From CAYSAA01 sp964428905 (GTDB lineage Bacteria > Atribacterota > Phoenicimicrobiia > Phoenicimicrobiales > Stramentimicrobiaceae), in assembly GCA_964428905.1 (NCBI GenBank), contig CAYSAA010000253.1, positions 1 through 6,740 on the forward strand: a stretch of DNA of 6,740 bases, written 5' to 3'. Positions 1 through 5,805 of the stretch are shown here, in pieces. Under the pieces are notes generated by a model, which saw only the letters and a list, made by a program, of their open reading frames with translations, ran no database searches and was not told where the DNA came from. The first letter of the stretch is position 1, and the number at the start of each line of letters is the position of its first letter. The translations under genes and the position numbers were made by a program.

Positions 1-507
1 TGGTACAAGATGCGCATCATACCCTATCGCACGCAAGAAAATGTGATTGAGGGTGCTGTGATTAACTTTGTGGATATTACTATGATGAAAAAATCTGAAA
101 ATAGATTTCAACTGGCCGCAATCGTCTATGACTCGTATGATGCCATTATCTTAAGGGATTTAAAAGGTGATATTCTGGCCTGGAACCCATCGGCGGTAAG
201 AATGTATGGCTGGAATGAAGCCGAGGCACTTACTATGAATATCCGTGACTTGATACCGGAGAGTATCCATAAGAAAGAGTTGACAGTCGTGCAGAAATTG
301 AGCAGATCTAAGATTTTAAAGCCCTATCGCACACAGCGGCTTCATAAGGATGGCCGGATTGTGGAGGTTTGGATCACTGCCACCGCAGTAAGAAATGAAA
401 TCGGAGAGATATATGCCATTACTACCACTGAGCGGGCGATAACGGATAAAAAGAATAAGAAAAGGATGACCACTAACCCAAGGCCCAAGGGGGTAAATTA
501 TGACTAA
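1..507 (+). CDS. CheB/CheR-PAS fusion-type sensory protein, C-terminal fragment
   Basis: The frame is open from base 1, so this is the last 168 residues of a longer protein cut by the window edge; the ATG at position 10 is internal. The first residues (WYKMRIIPYRT, then ENVIEGAVINFVDIT) match, from memory of the family, the segment that follows the methyltransferase part in large CheB/CheR fusion proteins carrying PAS domains. A complete PAS domain follows at about residues 33-148, with typical features: a DAIILRDLKGDILAWNPSA core, then a YGW turn, and a VEVWITATAV PAC-like strand. The C-terminus is short and basic. Such proteins couple chemotaxis-like methylation modules to sensing. The stop codon overlaps the start of the downstream hybrid kinase by 8 bases, so the two are probably translationally coupled and act in one pathway. 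The PAS assignment is secure. The CheB/CheR identity rests on a short stretch; a plain multi-PAS sensor is the alternative. Confidence 0.72.
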   Translation, partial: WYKMRIIPYRTQENVIEGAVINFVDITMMKKSENRFQLAAIVYDSYDAIILRDLKGDILAWNPSAVRMYGWNEAEALTMNIRDLIPESIHKKELTVVQKLSRSKILKPYRTQRLHKDGRIVEVWITATAVRNEIGEIYAITTTERAITDKKNKKRMTTNPRPKGVNYD

Positions 508-2554
508 AAAAAATGTTTCTTTAAAAAAACAGACTAATTTACGCAGGCAGGCAGAACAGATAGTTCAAGAAAAAAGCCCGCAGCTGTCAGAAAATCTTGA
601 TCTATTGTCACCCGAAGAACAACAGCAGTTGTTTTATGAACTACGGGTGCATCAGACCGAACTGGAGATACAGAACGAATCACTTCGTCAGACGCAGGAG
701 AATCTTGAATCCTCTAAGTTGCGGTATTTTAATCTTTACGATCTTGCTCCGGTGGGCTATTTTACTTTAAACGAAGAGGGGTTGGTCCTGGAAACGAATC
801 TCACGGCAAGCAATTTATTGGGTGTGATGACAAGCGCTTTGACTAAGAAGTTGTTAACCCACTTTATCTTCCGCGAAGATCAAGACATTTATTATCATCA
901 CCGTAAACAACTTTTTGATACCAATGCACCGCAGGTGTGCGAGCTAAGACTGGTGAAAAAAGACAATTCACTATTCTGGGTACGGCTGGAGTCAACACTG
1001 GCACAGGATAGTGAGAATGGAGATAAATTAAGTTATACCGTGATAAGTGATATCACCGAGCGTAAATTGGCGGAAGAAAAGCTGTATAAAAACGAAAAAA
1101 ACTTCGCGACTATTCTGAATATGTCAAGAGAATTTATCCTTCTGACGGATCTAAAAGGAAGAATTCTTACTGCTAATGAGTCGTTGGCTCAACATTTGGG
1201 AACCAACCTGGAAACACTGCTGCAGGGTTATATTTATGATTTTCTACCACCTGATGTAGTCAAAAAACGAAAATTACAGTTTAAGCAGGTGATCAAAAGT
1301 GGTAAACCTCTTTATTTTGAAGATGGAAACTTAGAAAAAACTTTTTTAAATTCACTTTACCCAATTTTTGATTCGGAAGAAAAAATTACCGGACTGGCAC
1401 TTATCGGAATGGACATCAGCGAGCGAAAACAAGTAGATCTTATCCGTTCTGAAAGAATGGCAATGGCAGGTCAGTTAGCAGCAGGAGTTGCGCATGAATT
1501 TAATAATCTACTGAGTATTATAAACAGTAGTGCGGAATATGCAAAGTGTATTATAAGGGATGAGAATGAGTCAAAGAAATACTTGGATCTGATTATTAAG
1601 AGTGGGAACAGGGGAGCCCAAGTTGTGAAAAAACTGCTTACCTTTACCAAAATAATTAAACTTGAAAAAGAGTCGGTTGATTTGAAAGACATAATTGAAG
1701 AAGTTATTGAATTAACTAACAAGGATTTGGAGAATAGTTCAATTACGGTGGTAAGGAATTATTCAAATATCCCAATAACTTTGATAGATGTTGGTCAGAT
1801 ACAGCAGGTTTTTTTAAACCTGTTTATCAATGCAAAAAATGCAATGCCTAAAGGTGGGGAGCTGACCATAAAGGTGGAAAAGGAAGGAAAATATATAAAA
1901 ATACAGTTCCATAATACAGGCGAGATAATAAACAAAGAAGATTTAGATAGATTGTTTGCCCCATTCTTTGTGACAAGTGTGCAGAATCAAAATGGGATAC
2001 CGGGTACAGGTTTGGGCCTGGCTGTTTCCTATGGAATCATAGAAGCACATAAAGGAGTAATAAAGGTAAAAAGTGAAAAAGGTGAAGGAACAACATTTAC
2101 CATATTATTACCTGTTAAGAAAAATAAAAATATGACGGGAGTTTTACCGAAAACAGCAGCAGGGTTTATTAAAAAGGATAGAAGAAAATTAAAATCAGCT
2201 AAGATTTTAGTCGTAGATGATGAAGTTGAGACAGGAAAATTATTTAAAAAGGTTTTGGATGAAGAAGGTTATTCTGTAACTGTAGCAGAAAGTGGAAAAA
2301 ATACGCTTAATTTGTGCAGAAAGACAAAGTTTGATTTAATTTACCTGGATATCATTATACCGGGGATTGACGGAATTTCTTTGTTTAAAAAAATAAGAAA
2401 AATTTCTCCAAGAACAAAAATAGTATTTTTAACGGGTAAAATTATTGAATTTAAAGTTGCAAGAATGTGTGTTGATGAAGGTGCCATAGGTTTTTTGCGG
2501 AAACCAATTCCATTAAAAAACCTGGTTAGTTATACTCAAAAAACACTGAACTGA
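500..2554 (+). CDS. PAS-PAS hybrid histidine kinase with C-terminal receiver domain
   Basis: A 684-residue soluble sensor kinase; no membrane segment is visible, so it should act in the cytoplasm. Residues 13-75 are a polar, probably coiled-coil leader. PAS domains lie at about 71-190 (ends ISDITERK) and 196-312 (ends MDISERK). The HisKA domain carries the phosphoacceptor H332 in AHEFNN. The HATPase domain has an N box (FLNLFINAKNAMP, N444), an F box (DRLFAPFF, 484-490) and a G2 box GTGLGL (502-507). The G1 region reads HNTGEI (471-476), lacking the usual Asp and second Gly. The receiver domain (about 567-682) has acidic residues D573 and D574, phosphoacceptor D617, T645 and K668. There is no output domain, so phosphate is probably relayed to a separate protein. 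The start is supported by AAGGGGG at 487-493, 6 bases upstream. Base composition drops clearly from the PAS half to the kinase/receiver half. Confidence 0.93.
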   Translation: MTKKNVSLKKQTNLRRQAEQIVQEKSPQLSENLDLLSPEEQQQLFYELRVHQTELEIQNESLRQTQENLESSKLRYFNLYDLAPVGYFTLNEEGLVLETNLTASNLLGVMTSALTKKLLTHFIFREDQDIYYHHRKQLFDTNAPQVCELRLVKKDNSLFWVRLESTLAQDSENGDKLSYTVISDITERKLAEEKLYKNEKNFATILNMSREFILLTDLKGRILTANESLAQHLGTNLETLLQGYIYDFLPPDVVKKRKLQFKQVIKSGKPLYFEDGNLEKTFLNSLYPIFDSEEKITGLALIGMDISERKQVDLIRSERMAMAGQLAAGVAHEFNNLLSIINSSAEYAKCIIRDENESKKYLDLIIKSGNRGAQVVKKLLTFTKIIKLEKESVDLKDIIEEVIELTNKDLENSSITVVRNYSNIPITLIDVGQIQQVFLNLFINAKNAMPKGGELTIKVEKEGKYIKIQFHNTGEIINKEDLDRLFAPFFVTSVQNQNGIPGTGLGLAVSYGIIEAHKGVIKVKSEKGEGTTFTILLPVKKNKNMTGVLPKTAAGFIKKDRRKLKSAKILVVDDEVETGKLFKKVLDEEGYSVTVAESGKNTLNLCRKTKFDLIYLDIIIPGIDGISLFKKIRKISPRTKIVFLTGKIIEFKVARMCVDEGAIGFLRKPIPLKNLVSYTQKTLN

Positions 2555-2762
2555 AAGAATAAATAAAAATATACTTCTTTTATCACTCCCCCTGTAGGTA
2601 TACAATTCATTGTGTTCTTGCGAATTCAGAATTTAATATAGTAATGCGATTCTATGTTCGATAGACCATAATAGGGTATGATAACCATAATTGGGGGGAA
2701 TAAATAAAGATAAAATTTATTAAAAAAAGGTTAGAGAAAAATATTTTTGGGCTATAAGTCTT
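2555..2762 (+). other. Non-coding 3' region between kinase stop and terminator
   Basis: About 208 AT-rich bases separate the kinase stop codon from the nearest terminator. I see no reading frame with a credible start, SD site and length in either direction. It holds a near-direct repeat around ACCATAAT (2665-2672 and 2684-2691) and a 13-base palindrome, TATAAG-T-CTTATA, at 2753-2765 that runs into the base of the terminator. It may act as 3' UTR and also as upstream activator territory for the promoter at 2818. Confidence 0.6.
2661..2696. repeat. Near-direct repeat, candidate activator site for the sigma-54 promoter
   Basis: Two imperfect copies of ATA(G)ACCATAATNGGG occur at 2661-2676 and about 2681-2696. 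The shared core ACCATAAT is at 2665-2672 and 2684-2691, a 19-base period close to two helical turns, so both copies would face the same side of the DNA. They lie roughly 125-155 bases upstream of the -24 element at 2818, within the range where sigma-54 activators usually bind. The repeat is seen directly; its role as a binding site is inference, and short AT-rich repeats can arise by chance. Confidence 0.3.
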
Positions 2763-2805
2763 ATAAAAAGTGCATTTGGAGAGATCTAAATGCACTTTTT
2801 ATTTT
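2763..2805 (+). terminator. Strong intrinsic terminator of the signalling operon
   Basis: The arms 2765-2777 and 2788-2800 are perfect complements (AAAAAGTGCATTT with AAATGCACTTTTT). The stem extends inward by G-U, G-C and A-U pairs to a GAGA tetraloop of the stable GNRA type (2781-2784), and outward by two more A-U pairs, giving about 18 pairs. The right arm runs into TTTTTATTTT, which supplies the U tract. The complementary A-rich left side means it could also terminate transcription from the opposite strand, though no opposing gene is present. It separates the kinase operon from the promoter that begins 15 bases downstream. Confidence 0.9.
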
Positions 2806-2817
2806 AAAAAAGGTAAG

Positions 2818-2834
2818 TTGGCACAATAGTTGCT
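2818..2834 (+). promoter_or_regulatory. Sigma-54 (RpoN) promoter, -24/-12 elements
   Basis: The sequence TTGGCAC-AATAG-TTGCT matches the sigma-54 consensus TTGGCAC-N5-TTGCW at every conserved base. The invariant GG (2820-2821) and GC (2832-2833) are separated by exactly 10 bases. Transcription would start near 2845 and run into the exported-protein genes from 2878 or 3026 onward, giving a leader of about 180 bases to the PEGA gene. Promoters of this class need an AAA+ enhancer-binding activator; none is encoded in the window. Position just after a terminator and before a gene on the same strand supports a real promoter. Confidence 0.85.
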
Positions 2835-2865
2835 TCTTTATAATATATAGTTATAGAACTATATT

Positions 2866-2880
2866 AAGGAGCTAATTATA
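2866..2880 (+). promoter_or_regulatory. SD site in front of a non-AUG start
   Basis: AAGGAG at 2866-2871 is a good Shine-Dalgarno sequence about 20 bases inside the predicted sigma-54 transcript. No ATG, GTG or TTG follows at a usable distance. An ATA codon at 2878-2880 lies 6 bases downstream and an ATT at 2875 only 3 bases downstream. Both open the 43-codon frame that ends at 3009. Spacing favours AUA. Confidence 0.4.
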
Positions 2881-3009
2881 TTCAGGGAAGAAAATACAAA
2901 AAAAGAGAGAGGTATCAGACGTCTCCTAAAAGCTGGACCTGTCCAAGCCTGTAGTTTGGTGTTATGTATTATGTTTTTGGTAGTGACTGTTCACTGCCAA
3001 CAAAAATAA
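2878..3009 (+). CDS. Possible small signal-peptide-like protein with AUA start (or remnant of one)
   Basis: I do not recognise this 43-codon frame. It has a lysine/arginine-rich first half (residues 8-18 include KKERG and RRLLK) and a hydrophobic segment at about 24-38 (ACSLVLCIMFLVVTV), then ends in HCQQK. That layout is typical of a signal peptide or single membrane anchor and is unlikely to arise by chance from non-coding DNA. An SD site lies 6 bases before the proposed AUA. The stop is followed at once by the SD of the PEGA gene (3012-3017), so coupling is possible. A stop at 2854 in the same frame rules out a start further upstream. Alternatives are a leader peptide tuned to low translation, or the stub of a secreted gene that lost its start codon and its mature part. 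The VVTVHCQ end does not look like a lipobox. Confidence 0.35.
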   Translation: MFREENTKKERGIRRLLKAGPVQACSLVLCIMFLVVTVHCQQK

Positions 3010-3025
3010 AAAGGAGGATTTTAAA

Positions 3026-4339
3026 ATGTCAAGAATATTATTTCCAACCAGAACCAGAAGGAAAATACTAAATTATGTACTGCTTGCCCTAACATTGCTG
3101 CTTTGTTTTACGGTTATCACAACCGGCTTTGCCCAGACTGCCGTTCAACCAGAAACAGAAAAGATGAAAAGCATTCAGATTATTAACCCTAGCCCGCCTT
3201 TTTCTCTTAAATTATGGCTAGCCAAAGAAGGTACGGCAACCTATCAGGCCGGAGAGAGAATTGAGATTCTTTTTCAGGCTTCCCAGGATTCTTTTGTCCG
3301 CATATACAGCTATGACAGTGAAGGAAGGGTAAAGATTCTTTTCCCGAACCAGTACTCTCAACAAGATTTTGTCAGGGCAGGAGAAACCAGATCCATCGAA
3401 GGAATCATCGACCCTGCTACCAAGCCGGGTATCGAATATGTTCAGGGATTTGCCATTACTCGTTCGGTGTCCTTCAGCCCGAGAGAAGAAGAGTTGATTG
3501 CCAAAGAGTTTATGCCTGAGGTCAGTTCTGATTACCGAAACTACAGCGAAATGATCAGAGGTATTATAGCAACCATACCGAATTCTGCCTGGACCTCAAG
3601 TAACCTGTTGAACTACACGGTAAAACCAATTCCTCCCCCTCCCACCAATTACGGTAGGATCATTGCTCATTCCAAACCAAACAAAGCTGAACTATACCTG
3701 GATAATAATTACATGGGGACAACTCCTATGAATTTAGACCGGATTAATCCGGGAACGCATCGTATCAGGTTTGTTATGGAGGGTTATGAGGATTGGAGTG
3801 AGGATGTCTCCGTTTCTCCTTCCCGGACTACTACAGTTTCTAGCAATTTAGTTCCTATCCCGGAATACGGTACAGGGTCACTCTCCATTTACTGTAATGA
3901 AGATGGGGCTAATATCTATCTGGATGGAAACTATCAGAGGAGAACCTCTGCTAGACAGTTAGTAGAATTAAAGAATATTAAACAGGGTTACCATGAATTG
4001 ATGGTTACCAAAGAGGGGTATCGAGATTGGATTAGTACTGTTATGGTTATTGCTAACCAAACCCAGTCGGTCTCGACCTACCTGGATCCCGAAATAAGTC
4101 AGGGTTCCATCACGGTTCGCTGTAATGTAAGTGGAGCAAAGATATTTGTCAATGGAACTTATGTAGCAACAACCTCTTCAGTTTCTCAAACAATTACTTT
4201 AGAAGAAATGAAAGAGGGATTATATGAGATTACCCTGACTAATGATAGGTATAGAACATGGGTAGAAGAGATCCAGGTATATGCCGGTGAGACTACTCCT
4301 ATCGAGGTTAGAATGGATAAGATTACTATGGTGTATTAG
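3026..4339 (+). CDS. Secreted DUF4384 protein with three PEGA domains
   Basis: A 437-residue exported protein. Residues 1-36 are a signal peptide: basic start with RTRRK, hydrophobic core 17-31, likely cleavage after GFA. A DUF4384-like domain follows at about 60-150 (LKLWLAKEG, ATYQAGERIEILFQA, then VRIYSYDSEGRVKILFPN); this family is often linked to surface or protein-kinase-associated envelope functions. A proline-rich linker (PIPPPP, 201-206) leads to three PEGA repeats at about 209-277, 284-354 and 359-430. Each repeat has the pattern of a small residue, then A-x-(I/L)-(Y/F)-(L/V)-(D/N)-(G/N), followed by a G-x-(H/Y)-x-(I/L) strand and a YxxW signature (YEDW, YRDW, YRTW). PEGA domains are thought to bind surface or cell-wall polymers. 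AGGAGG at 3012-3017 fixes the start. It is the first large gene after the sigma-54 promoter. Its exact role is unknown. Confidence 0.88.
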   Translation: MSRILFPTRTRRKILNYVLLALTLLLCFTVITTGFAQTAVQPETEKMKSIQIINPSPPFSLKLWLAKEGTATYQAGERIEILFQASQDSFVRIYSYDSEGRVKILFPNQYSQQDFVRAGETRSIEGIIDPATKPGIEYVQGFAITRSVSFSPREEELIAKEFMPEVSSDYRNYSEMIRGIIATIPNSAWTSSNLLNYTVKPIPPPPTNYGRIIAHSKPNKAELYLDNNYMGTTPMNLDRINPGTHRIRFVMEGYEDWSEDVSVSPSRTTTVSSNLVPIPEYGTGSLSIYCNEDGANIYLDGNYQRRTSARQLVELKNIKQGYHELMVTKEGYRDWISTVMVIANQTQSVSTYLDPEISQGSITVRCNVSGAKIFVNGTYVATTSSVSQTITLEEMKEGLYEITLTNDRYRTWVEEIQVYAGETTPIEVRMDKITMVY

Positions 4340-4364
4340 AACAATTAGCAGATAAAGGTAAAAG

Positions 4365-4396
4365 CTTTAGGGCTCTTAAACAATAGAGCCCTAAAG
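4365..4396 (+). other. Intercistronic hairpin without U tract
   Basis: CTTTAGGGCTCT (4365-4376) and AGAGCCCTAAAG (4385-4396) form a perfect 12-pair stem with an 8-base loop, 26 bases after the PEGA stop. The next bases are TAAACAGG, so there is no U tract and it should not be an efficient intrinsic terminator. It may protect the upstream mRNA from 3' decay and lower expression of the genes downstream, or act as a factor-dependent stop. Confidence 0.7.
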
Positions 4397-4425
4397 TAAA
4401 CAGGAAATGAATTTATCCCGATATG

Positions 4426-4738
4426 GATAGAAGAAAGGATAAACTAAATGAAAACAATCATAGCCATTACTCTCATTATCGTGGGAATCATGGTCTTTGC
4501 CTATCAAGGCATACAATATATCTCCAGGGAGAAAATCGTCGACGTTGGTCCGGTAGAAATAACGGCAGACAAGACAATTACTTTTCCCCTACCACCGGTT
4601 GCGGGAGGCCTTGTTTTTGTGGGTGGTATATTATTACTGGTGGTATTTGGGAGGAAGCAAGAAGACCTGATCACAGGCAAGGCACCGATGATAATAATCG
4701 GTACTAGATTTGAAAGAAGTTATATCAATCACCTGTAA
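4426..4738 (+). repeat. Duplicated unit, copy 1 (leader plus small membrane gene)
   Basis: This block and 5560-5872 are diverged copies. They share an 18-base identical leader, GATAGAAGAAAGGATAAA (4426-4443 and 5560-5577), the whole small membrane-protein frame, and the 3' tail ending in TAA at the equivalent position. The SYLF gene lies between the copies. Many differences in the coding part are conservative changes, so the duplication is old enough to have been under selection. Confidence 0.85.
4448..4738 (+). CDS. Small two-helix membrane protein of unknown function, copy 1
   Basis: A 96-residue protein. Helix 1 spans about residues 3-20 (IIAITLIIVGIMVFAYQG) and helix 2 about 51-68 (ending LLLVVFG). 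The loop between them is the most conserved part against its paralogue at 5584: SREK, then DVGPVEITADKT and FPLPP. A basic tail follows, GKAPM... RFERSYINHL. I recall similar proteins of about 70 residues, without the tail, as hypothetical proteins in various Gram-negative bacteria, but can give no function or family name with confidence. The SD is AAAGGA (4434-4439), 8 bases upstream. The hairpin at 4365 lies in front. The tail is matched in copy 2, where it is out of frame, so it is real coding sequence and not chance readthrough. Confidence 0.82.
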   Translation: MKTIIAITLIIVGIMVFAYQGIQYISREKIVDVGPVEITADKTITFPLPPVAGGLVFVGGILLLVVFGRKQEDLITGKAPMIIIGTRFERSYINHL

Positions 4739-4797
4739 AAAGGAATGAGGTATTCATAAAAAATTAACCCCATTTTCTAAAAGTACAGAAAAATAGG

Positions 4798-4825
4798 TTG
4801 AATCTTTACCTTAAAAAGGTACAAA
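4798..4825 (+). promoter_or_regulatory. Weak sigma-70-like promoter candidate before the SYLF gene
   Basis: TTGAAT (4798-4803) and TACAAA (4820-4825) are separated by 16 bases within a 114-base AT-rich gap. Matches to the consensus are only moderate, and in DNA this AT-rich such pairs are common. It would give a short leader before the SD at 4838. Confidence 0.2.
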
Positions 4826-4852
4826 ATCTCAAAAAATAAGGAAGTGTTAAAA

Positions 4853-5536
4853 ATGAAAAAAGGAATATTCATGTTCATTCTCGTCATGCTTTTTGTCCTT
4901 TCGATTACAGGCTTTGTCTGTGCCCAGTTAACGAACGAGGAAACCAAGATAGAAAGAAGTACTGCAGTATTAGAGGAAATGGCTTCCCGTAAAGACCAGG
5001 CGGGTGCGTTCAGTCAGCTATTGGCAAGGGCAGAAGGAATTGTCATCTACCCCAAATTGGTAAATATTGGATGGGGTATCGGCATCATGTTTGGTGATGG
5101 AATCGTTCTGAGAAAAGACAGAAGTACCGGTCAGTGGTATGGCCCTGCATTTATCGAACTGAAAACCGGTTCGGTTGGTCTGCAGGCCGGTATTCAGGAA
5201 GTATCCTTAGTACTACTGTTGATGGACGAGAAGGGATTGGATGTCTTTAAAAGAACCGACTTTGAAATCGGAGCGGATATCAGTGTTGCTCCGGGGCCAT
5301 TGGGGGACTCTATACAAGCTGATATTGATTTAAATGATTCCATCTACAGCTACTCTTACAGTAAGGGTATCTACGCCGGATTTACCTTATCTGGTTCAGT
5401 TGTTAAAGCGGATAAAAAGGCAAACAGAAATTTCTATGGAGAAAGTATTACCGGTGAAGAAATTATGAAAAATAACAAAGTGAATAACGAGTTAGCCTTA
5501 GGACTGGTACGGTTAATAAGAGAGATTAGCCAGTAA
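4853..5536 (+). CDS. Secreted SYLF (Ysc84-type) lipid-binding domain protein
   Basis: A 227-residue protein. The frame is open from a GTG at 4844, but the SD AAGGA (4838-4842) is only 1 base from that GTG and 10 bases from the ATG at 4853, so ATG is the likely start. Residues 1-24 form a signal peptide (MKKGIF, hydrophobic core, cleavage after VCA). The rest matches the SYLF/Ysc84 family: an N-terminal helix (STAVLEEMASR), then ARAEGIVIYPKLVNIGWGIG, GIVLRKD, WYGPAFIELKTGSVGLQAG, LVLLLMDEKGLDVF, FEIGADISVAPGPLG and YSYSKGIYAGFTLSGSVVK with NRNFYG near the end. In eukaryotes the domain binds phosphoinositides; in bacteria it is typical of exported proteins of undefined role, probably in the periplasm or outer membrane. 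The two flanking small membrane proteins are duplicates, hinting at a joint function. Confidence 0.9.
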   Translation: MKKGIFMFILVMLFVLSITGFVCAQLTNEETKIERSTAVLEEMASRKDQAGAFSQLLARAEGIVIYPKLVNIGWGIGIMFGDGIVLRKDRSTGQWYGPAFIELKTGSVGLQAGIQEVSLVLLLMDEKGLDVFKRTDFEIGADISVAPGPLGDSIQADIDLNDSIYSYSYSKGIYAGFTLSGSVVKADKKANRNFYGESITGEEIMKNNKVNNELALGLVRLIREISQ

Positions 5537-5583
5537 GAGAAATCATCTATCAATATATAGATAGAAGAAAGGATAAAATATAG

Positions 5584-5805
5584 ATGAAGACAAACACAGT
5601 CATCGCCATCGTGCTCATCATTGTGGGTATCGGTATCTTTGCTTATCAAGGCGTAAGTTATACCACCAGAGAGAAAGTTGCTGATATTGGTCCGGTGGAA
5701 ATAACAGCAGACAAGACAAATACTTTTCCCCTGCCACCGGTTGTGGGGGGTATTGCCCTTGTAGGCGGCATAGTGCTGCTGATTATGGGAAACAAAAAAA
5801 CCTGA
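5584..5805 (+). CDS. Small two-helix membrane protein, copy 2, ending early at an A7 run
   Basis: As read, a 73-residue paralogue of the protein at 4448. Helix 1 is at about 5-23 and helix 2 at about 52-68, with a loop carrying TREK, DIGPVEITADKT and FPLPP. The product ends GNKKT at a TGA just after a run of seven A (5794-5800). With one A fewer the frame would continue through PDGGKTPM to SYFNHI, giving a 95-residue protein matching copy 1 (96 residues). The SD is AAAGGA in the shared leader. The short form keeps both helices and may be functional, since related proteins I recall stop near this point. Whether the cell makes the short form, the long form or both cannot be told from the sequence. 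Confidence 0.78.
   Translation: MKTNTVIAIVLIIVGIGIFAYQGVSYTTREKVADIGPVEITADKTNTFPLPPVVGGIALVGGIVLLIMGNKKT

Noticed and set aside
25..340. PYRTQ occurring twice (about residues 8-12 and 108-112) in the first protein
   Set aside because: Surrounding residues do not align and the two lie in different structural contexts; coincidence is the simplest reading.
1471..1722. Open frame on the minus strand inside the kinase gene
   Set aside because: Lies fully within the HisKA-coding region; low-complexity Ser/Ile/Leu-rich product is a typical antisense shadow with no SD or neighbour support.
2641..2800. Riboswitch in the region after the kinase
   Set aside because: No conserved aptamer core recognised, and the hairpin at 2763 is a plain terminator with no start codon regulated downstream in the same transcript.
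2931..2948. Small inverted repeat around GGACCTGTCC in the leader
   Set aside because: Short stem with a bulge and tiny loop; lies inside the possible small reading frame and shows no riboswitch-like architecture.
4423..4707. Overlapping + strand frame in another register across the first small membrane gene
   Set aside because: Product is Arg/Gly/His-rich without domain signs, and the overlapped frame has a paralogue and a good SD.
4807..4821. Hairpin TACCTT-AAA-AAGGTA before the SYLF gene
   Set aside because: Only 6 pairs, mostly A-T, three-base loop and no U tract; expected by chance in this AT-rich gap.
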